57,026 nucleotides of DNA. It comes from Peteryoungia aggregata LMG 23059 (lineage in GTDB: Bacteria; Pseudomonadota; Alphaproteobacteria; Rhizobiales; Rhizobiaceae). The stretch covers positions 1-57,026 of the forward strand of contig NZ_JAUSUW010000020.1 in assembly GCF_030814435.1 (NCBI RefSeq), written 5' to 3'. The notes under the pieces were generated by a model. It was not told where the DNA came from. It saw only the letters and a list, made by a program, of their open reading frames with translations, and did no database searches. The translations under genes and the position numbers were made by a program. Position 1 is the first letter of the stretch, and the number at the start of each line of letters is the position of its first letter. This document shows positions 52,348-57,026 of the stretch, piece by piece.

Positions 52348-54434
52348 TGGGTCGGGCGAGGCGCATCGGGATCAGCATCGGGGCGGTCGCCATCGCAGCC
52401 ACCACCTCGCTTCTTGCGCTCGACTGGGCAGACAGGAACTACCCTCCCCCGCTGGAGGCCGCGCGGGAAGTCTCCACCGAAATCCTTGATCGGGATGGCC
52501 AGCTTCTCAGAGCCTTCGCCACCCGTGAGGGCCTCTGGCGGCTTGAAACGAGGGTCGATGATGTCGACCCTGCCCTGCTGCGCATGCTCGTCGCCTATGA
52601 GGATCGCCGATACGAGCGCCATTCCGGCGTCGATCTTCTGGCCCTTGGGAGAGCCGCATGGCAACTCGCCGCCAACGGCCGGATCGTATCTGGCGCCTCG
52701 ACGCTCTCGATGCAGGTCGCCCGCCTGATTGAGCCCCGTCGGGAACGCTCGCTGACGGCGAAGCTCATCCAGATCGCCCGTGCCATCCAGATCGAGCGAC
52801 GTCTTTCGAAGACGGAAATCCTCAACCTCTATCTCACCCACGCTCCTTATGGCGGCAACCTCGAAGGCGTGCGCGCGGCAAGTCTCGCCTGGTTTGGCAA
52901 GGAACCCAAACGCCTGTCGACAGCGGAGGCCGCGCTGTTGGTCGCCCTGCCCCAGCTACCCGAAAAGCGCCGCCCGGACCGCTACCGCGACAATGCGTTC
53001 GAAGCCCGCAAGCGGGTTCTCGAACGCGCCCGCGAGGCAGAGGTCGTCGACAAGACAGAAGTCGAGTTGGCGCTCAACGCCTCGCTCCCGACCGTTCGGC
53101 GTCAATTGCCGGCGCTGGCACCCCATCTCGCCGAAGCCGCTCGGCGCAAGGCACCCGAGGCCAGCATTCACCAAACCACCATCCTGCGACCGGTACAGGA
53201 GATCCTGGAAAAGGTAGCGCTCGAAGCGGGCCGCAAGCTTGATCCCAAGGTCTCGCTCGCTTTGCTGATGGCCGATGCCACCACCGGAGAAATCGTCGCC
53301 GAGGTCGGGGCAGCCAATTACTTCGATGCATCCCGCTCCGGCTGGATCGACATGACGCGGGCAGAACGCTCGCCGGGCTCGGCGCTGAAACCCTTCATCT
53401 ATGGCCTTGCCTTCGAGCAGGGTCTCGTCGCCCAGGAGACCATCGTAGAGGATCGCCCGGCCGACTTCTTCGGCTACCGCCCGAAGAACTTCGACATGCA
53501 GTATCAGGGGGATGTCAGCATCCGCCAGGCGCTGCAGCTGTCGCTCAACGTGCCAGCCGTCCGCCTGCTCGATGCCGTCGGCCCCTCGCGTCTGATGGTG
53601 CGCCTGCGCCGAGCCGGGGTAACGCTCAAACTGCCACCGAACGAAGCGCCGGGCCTCGCCATAGCGCTCGGCGGTGCCGGCATCACGCTGAAGGATCTCG
53701 TGCAACTCTATGCAGGCCTCGCAAACCGCGAACAGCCGGTCCGGCTCGGCGACGGCATCCGCGACTTGGCCGAACTTGTTGACGAACAGCCCCTCTTCGA
53801 ACCCACAGCCGCCTGGACGGTGGCAGACGTGCTCGGCGACGTTCTGCCGCCAACCGGCAGCCCGCCCGCCGGCATCGCCTACAAGACCGGCACGAGCTAC
53901 GGTTACCGCGACGCCTGGTCGGTCGGCTATGACGGTCGTTATGTGCTCGGCGTCTGGATCGGCCGCCCGGACAATGCCGCAGTCCCCGGCATCTCGGGCT
54001 ATCAGACGGCAGCCCCGATCCTCTTCGAGGCCTTCGCCAAGTCCGGCCTCGCTGGAACGGCCCTGCCCCGAGCCCCCACAGGCGCCAACCGCATCGCCGC
54101 CTCCGACCTGCCGCAATCCCTGCGCCGCTTCTCCGTTGATCCGAACGGCCTCATCTCCGTCTCGGCCCGCGAGCGCCCGCCACAGATCGTCTATCCGCTG
54201 GAGGGCTCGGTGCTGGAACTCGGCAAGGGGCCGAACGGAGAAGCCTTGCCGGTCGTCATGAAGCTGCAGGCCGGTCGCGCGCCGTTCCGCTGGCTGGTCG
54301 ACGGAAAGCCGATGAGCGACAGCACGCGAAGACGAACCGGCGAGTGGCATCCGGAGGGTTCCGGGCAATCGACGCTGACCGTCGTCGATGCGGAAGGCCG
54401 CGCCGCATCCGTGAATGTCTTTATCCGGAATTGA
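52347..54434 (+). CDS. pbpC: Penicillin-binding protein 1C
   Basis: This 695-residue bifunctional peptidoglycan synthase has an N-terminal membrane helix (about 8-26). The GT51 transglycosylase domain (about 45-225) has VAYEDRRYERHSGVD with the catalytic Glu. The transpeptidase domain (about 300-560) has the SxxK nucleophile Ser345 in SPGSALKPF, SLN, and KTGTSYGYRDAW. A C-terminal PBP1C-specific domain follows (about 600-695; PPQIVYPLEGSVLELG). Its start overlaps the stop of the macroglobulin gene by one base. The pair is thought to defend and repair the wall after attack. Confidence 0.94.
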   Translation: MGRARRIGISIGAVAIAATTSLLALDWADRNYPPPLEAAREVSTEILDRDGQLLRAFATREGLWRLETRVDDVDPALLRMLVAYEDRRYERHSGVDLLALGRAAWQLAANGRIVSGASTLSMQVARLIEPRRERSLTAKLIQIARAIQIERRLSKTEILNLYLTHAPYGGNLEGVRAASLAWFGKEPKRLSTAEAALLVALPQLPEKRRPDRYRDNAFEARKRVLERAREAEVVDKTEVELALNASLPTVRRQLPALAPHLAEAARRKAPEASIHQTTILRPVQEILEKVALEAGRKLDPKVSLALLMADATTGEIVAEVGAANYFDASRSGWIDMTRAERSPGSALKPFIYGLAFEQGLVAQETIVEDRPADFFGYRPKNFDMQYQGDVSIRQALQLSLNVPAVRLLDAVGPSRLMVRLRRAGVTLKLPPNEAPGLAIALGGAGITLKDLVQLYAGLANREQPVRLGDGIRDLAELVDEQPLFEPTAAWTVADVLGDVLPPTGSPPAGIAYKTGTSYGYRDAWSVGYDGRYVLGVWIGRPDNAAVPGISGYQTAAPILFEAFAKSGLAGTALPRAPTGANRIAASDLPQSLRRFSVDPNGLISVSARERPPQIVYPLEGSVLELGKGPNGEALPVVMKLQAGRAPFRWLVDGKPMSDSTRRRTGEWHPEGSGQSTLTVVDAEGRAASVNVFIRN

Positions 54435-54517
54435 CCATCATGCAATTGCACGTGATCCGGCGCAACATGGATGCCGTAAAACATCCCGTTAACCCATTTC
54501 AACGGGAGATCTTCATT

Positions 54518-54919
54518 ATGACCAGCAGCTTTCGCGCCGGATTGATCACGCTCCTGACGCTCGTCTTCACCACGTCGGCCGCAATGGCGAACGAGCGCTT
54601 CACAGCCAATGACATCAAGGGCGAAATCATCGGCAAACGCATTTATCTCGCCGTGCCCTTCGGCGGTGAATTCCCGCTCAATTACCGCCTTGATGGCCAG
54701 GTCGACGGATCCGGTGAAGCGCTCGGCCTCGGCCGTTTCGCCAAGCCGAACGACAAGGGCAAGTGGTGGATCAATGGCGACCGCCTCTGCCAGCAGTTTA
54801 CCAGCTGGTACAAGGGCGCTCCGATGTGCTTCGAACTGATCCGCACCGGTGACAAGCGCCTCAAGTGGATCCGCGACAACGGCGACACGGGCACGGCCCG
54901 TATCGGCAGCAGCATCTGA
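54518..54919 (+). CDS. Small secreted protein, hypothetical
   Basis: This 133-residue protein has a signal peptide (LITLLTLVFTTSAAMA, cleavage before NERF). The mature part is a small beta-rich domain (GEIIGKRIYLAVPFGGEFPL; KGKWWINGDRLCQQFTSWYK) with two Cys that may pair in the periplasm. It resembles short rhizobial exported proteins of unknown function; no activity is assigned. GGGAG precedes ATG 54518; the longer frame to 54344 lies inside pbpC. It follows pbpC after 83 bases and may share its transcript. Confidence 0.75.
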   Translation: MTSSFRAGLITLLTLVFTTSAAMANERFTANDIKGEIIGKRIYLAVPFGGEFPLNYRLDGQVDGSGEALGLGRFAKPNDKGKWWINGDRLCQQFTSWYKGAPMCFELIRTGDKRLKWIRDNGDTGTARIGSSI

Positions 54920-54980
54920 CATTGCTTGCCGCTTCTGCGACGGGTCCCTATTCTGTCCAGGTTGGAAATTGGGGACCCTG

Positions 54981-55397
54981 ATGGCAGACTTGAAGGACCG
55001 ACCGATCGGCGCGACCGCCACTCTCGGGAAAACCGGCTATCCGGCCATTCGCTCAGTGACCGGCGGCGAACTGGAAATTGTCACGGGGTCCACTCAGCCC
55101 GGCTTCAATCCGCTCGACCTGCTGCTCGCCTCGCTCGCCGCCTGCATGAGCATGAGTGCACGCATTGCCGCGCGCGAACTTGGCCTTGCGCATAGCTTCG
55201 AAGGCGTCGGAGTAGCGGTCAGCGGTGAAAAGGCAGCCGACGCGCCATCCCGCTTTATCGGCTTCACGGTCGAATTCGACTTTCAGGGCGCGCTCGATCT
55301 GGAGCAGCAACAGGCGATCGCCCACCGCGCAGAGGAAATCTGCACCGTCAGCAACAGTCTTGCCGTGCGTCCGACATTGGTGATCGGCAACGCCTAG
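54981..55397 (+). CDS. OsmC-family protein
   Basis: This 138-residue OsmC/Ohr-fold protein has the two redox cysteines of the family: Cys55 in SLAACMSMSARIAA and Cys121 in EEICTVSNSL. The sequence between them (VAVSGEKAADAPSRFIGFTV) fits an OsmC rather than Ohr member. It may reduce organic hydroperoxides; some members have other roles. GGGGACCCTG precedes ATG 54981. It is monocistronic or the last gene of the pbpC group. Confidence 0.9.
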   Translation: MADLKDRPIGATATLGKTGYPAIRSVTGGELEIVTGSTQPGFNPLDLLLASLAACMSMSARIAARELGLAHSFEGVGVAVSGEKAADAPSRFIGFTVEFDFQGALDLEQQQAIAHRAEEICTVSNSLAVRPTLVIGNA

Positions 55398-55597
55398 CAG
55401 GAGAGAAGCCGCAACCTCAAAGCGTCGCGAGTCATCTCCACGGCCTTCGTTTGCCGCAGCACACGATCAAGACCGCGCCATTTTCCGGATGCATCGTCTT
55501 TGCGCAATACGATCAAGTATCGCGCCTCGCCTGCCTTAATTCTTGACGTTTGAGCATTGTTCGTTAACAAGAACGTGAGGCGCCGTGATTTCAGCAT
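55394..55597 (-). CDS. Possible 67-residue basic protein, uncertain
   Basis: A minus-strand frame reads MLKSRRLTFLLTNNAQTSRI, then ARYLIVLRKDDASGKWRGLD and ends LRLRLLSC, overlapping the OsmC stop by 4 bases. The composition is protein-like and basic, but the ribosome-binding site is weak and no family is recognised. It occupies much of the 389-base gap between the OsmC gene and the DUF475 gene; the remainder (about 55600-55786) should hold the DUF475 promoter and shows no riboswitch core. Confidence 0.35.
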   Translation of the reverse strand: MLKSRRLTFLLTNNAQTSRIKAGEARYLIVLRKDDASGKWRGLDRVLRQTKAVEMTRDALRLRLLSC

Positions 55598-55786
55598 CAC
55601 CGCGTCCGAACCTGGTGCCGGGCCCCTCTGGCGAGAGTTTACGGCGCTCTCGTGATGTCGGTACCGCCAGCAATTTGAGCCGGCGGATTCTAGAAAAATG
55701 AACAACTGGATCATGCTTCATGCGAAGGCGTGCAGGGCGCTTCGCATCTCTACAATTTCTCTGTCCTCCAGCCAGGAGGTCTACTC

Positions 55787-56890
55787 GTGAGCACGGCAGC
55801 AGCAACCGGTGGAAGCTCCACCCTCGGCTATTTCCGCTGGGCCTTCATCGTCACGGCGATCGGCCTCATCCTGGGCGGCGTTCTCGGCTGGCAGTCGTCC
55901 GGCACGATCGCCGGCATGGCGACCGTCTTCTTCATCTGCGCGGTTCTGGCGGTCCTTGAAATCTCGCTGTCCTTCGACAACGCGATCGTCAACGCCAACA
56001 AGCTGAAGGACATGACCCCTGTCTGGCAGCAGCGCTTCCTTACCTGGGGCATCATCATCGCCGTTTTCGGCATGCGCATCGTCTTCCCGCTGCTCATCGT
56101 GGTCATCGCCGCGAAGATCGGCCCGATTGAAGCGATCATCCTGGCAGCGCGCGAGCCGGCCGAATATGCCCGCATCATGAACGACGCGCATCTTCCGATC
56201 GCGGCTTTCGGCGGCACCTTCCTGATGATGGTCGGCCTCACCTACTTCTTCAACCATGAGAAGGACGTGCATTGGATCGAGTGGCTTGAGAAGCACATGG
56301 CACGCTCGGCCTCCATCAAGGGCATCGAGATCGCGCTGGTCCTGCTCCTGATCCTGCTGTTTTCCAACCTGCTCGAAGGCGAGGAATCAACGACATTCGT
56401 TTATTCCGCCATCTACGGGCTTGTGACCTTCCTGGCCGTCGAAGTGCTGGGTGGACTGCTGGATGCCTCGCAGAAGACCATGAGCGAAGCGGCAAAGGGC
56501 GGCCTAGGCGCCTTCATCTACCTCGAAGTGCTCGACGCCAGCTTCTCCTTCGACGGCGTCATCGGCGCCTTCGCGCTGACGCAGAACCTGTTCATCATCG
56601 CGATCGGCCTTGGCATCGGCGCCATGTATGTCCGCTCGATGACCATCATGCTGGTCGAAAAGGGCACGCTGGCGGAGTACCGCTATCTGGAACACGGCGC
56701 CTTCTACGCCATCCTGATCCTCTCGGTGATCATGTATGTGCAGACACTGTTCCACATCCCGGAAGTCATCACGGGCCTCGGTGGCGCAGCCCTGATCGGC
56801 ATCTCGCTCTGGTCGTCCATCAAGTACAACCGCGAAGAGCGGGAGGAAGAGGAACGTCTCGCCCGCGAAACCGTGGCCGAGAACATCTGA
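55787..56890 (+). CDS. DUF475/TerC-like integral membrane protein
   Basis: This 367-residue polytopic protein of the TerC superfamily (DUF475 branch) has about nine membrane segments. Two similar acidic motifs lie in helices, ISLSFDNAIVNANKLKDM and ASFSFDGVIGAFALTQN, the paired Asp/Asn sites thought to bind metal in TerC proteins. Some TerC proteins export manganese; the DUF475 branch is uncharacterised. The start is GTG 55787, fixed by AGGAGG 9 bases upstream; the in-frame ATG at 55730 lacks such a site. The C-terminus is strongly charged (NREEREEEER). Two hairpins follow. Confidence 0.88.
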   Translation: MSTAAATGGSSTLGYFRWAFIVTAIGLILGGVLGWQSSGTIAGMATVFFICAVLAVLEISLSFDNAIVNANKLKDMTPVWQQRFLTWGIIIAVFGMRIVFPLLIVVIAAKIGPIEAIILAAREPAEYARIMNDAHLPIAAFGGTFLMMVGLTYFFNHEKDVHWIEWLEKHMARSASIKGIEIALVLLLILLFSNLLEGEESTTFVYSAIYGLVTFLAVEVLGGLLDASQKTMSEAAKGGLGAFIYLEVLDASFSFDGVIGAFALTQNLFIIAIGLGIGAMYVRSMTIMLVEKGTLAEYRYLEHGAFYAILILSVIMYVQTLFHIPEVITGLGGAALIGISLWSSIKYNREEREEEERLARETVAENI

Positions 56891-56912
56891 TCGACGCAGT
56901 CTGAAAACACGA

Positions 56913-56934
56913 AGGCCGGCGTTCTCGCCGGCCT
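56913..56934 (+). terminator. Hairpin after DUF475 gene
   Basis: AGGCCGGCG (56913-56921) and CGCCGGCCT (56926-56934) around TTCT form a strong stem 22 bases after the stop; no T-tract follows directly. Confidence 0.6.
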
Positions 56935-56946
56935 CAGACTGCTGAC

Positions 56947-56972
56947 AAACCCCTGGTCACATCCAGGGGTTT
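56947..56972. terminator. Second hairpin near the right edge
   Basis: AAACCCCTGG (56947-56956) and CCAGGGGTTT (56963-56972) form a 10-bp stem ending in A/T on both sides, so it may work for either strand. No gene was recognised in the remaining bases to the window end. Confidence 0.55.
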
Positions 56973-57026
56973 ATGATTCACTGGGACATGTTGAAGAAAC
57001 CTGCTCCCGAACAGACGGCTCTTGAG

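Noticed and set aside
52956..54368. 470-residue minus-strand frame
   Set aside because: Antisense to pbpC, which has all catalytic motifs; no family recognised in the reverse frame.
55600..55786. yybP-ykoY (manganese) riboswitch before the TerC-like gene
   Set aside because: Such riboswitches often precede TerC genes, but the conserved core was not recognised here.
1..57026. CRISPR array, tRNA, rRNA, insertion sequence or integrase
   Set aside because: No regularly spaced repeats, no tRNA or rRNA signature and no transposase or integrase motif was seen while reading the window.

Overview
This is an ordinary-looking stretch of alphaproteobacterial chromosome, most likely from the Rhizobiaceae (Rhizobium/Agrobacterium type). 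The evidence is high GC, tight gene packing, many LysR regulators, DUF465, DUF475, GumK-like and aa:CP-ligase genes, and protein sequences that read like rhizobial homologues. No rRNA, tRNA, CRISPR array, insertion sequence or phage gene was seen. The assignment comes from reading the sequence; no database search was run.

Layout. 1-2.7 kb: a small membrane protein, a cobalamin riboswitch driving a lone CbiM-like permease, and purC. 2.7-9.4 kb: a TetR regulator followed by a complete RND efflux pump (adaptor, permease, outer-membrane factor). 9.4-13.2 kb: a MerR-XRE-cupin regulator divergent from gabT-gabD (GABA degradation). 13.2-17.5 kb: an OxyR-like regulator without the redox cysteines, a DUF465 protein, and elongation factor P with its lysylation enzymes EpmA and EpmB.

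17.6-27.0 kb is the most unusual part. A five-gene operon encodes a carrier protein, an acyl-CoA-dehydrogenase homologue, an amino acid:carrier-protein ligase (a class II aminoacyl-tRNA-synthetase mimic), a DUF1839 protein and a family-2 glycoside hydrolase homologue. Facing it are a GumK-like glycosyltransferase, a GT4 glycosyltransferase and a secreted GH5 glycanase. The set suggests a pathway that loads an amino acid on a carrier protein, oxidises or otherwise processes it, and passes it to a glycan or small molecule. The product is unknown.

27.2-37.5 kb: purU with a possible proline-rich leader peptide; a giant kinase / M23-like / class III aminotransferase fusion; a DUF3307 membrane protein; a LysR regulator divergent from an AmaA-like oxidase and an AmaB (ALDH7) dehydrogenase; and an APH/P-loop kinase fusion. 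The phospholyase-type fusion and AmaB could form a hydroxylysine or pipecolate route to 2-aminoadipate. Glutaryl-CoA dehydrogenase, a later step of lysine breakdown, lies at 44.6-45.8 kb with its own LysR regulator.

37.4-57.0 kb: exbB-exbD-tonB, a PfkB sugar kinase, riboflavin synthase, a single-domain response regulator, a PAS protein, gcdH/lysR, an alpha-2-macroglobulin and penicillin-binding protein 1C pair, a small secreted protein, an OsmC protein, and a DUF475/TerC-like membrane protein.
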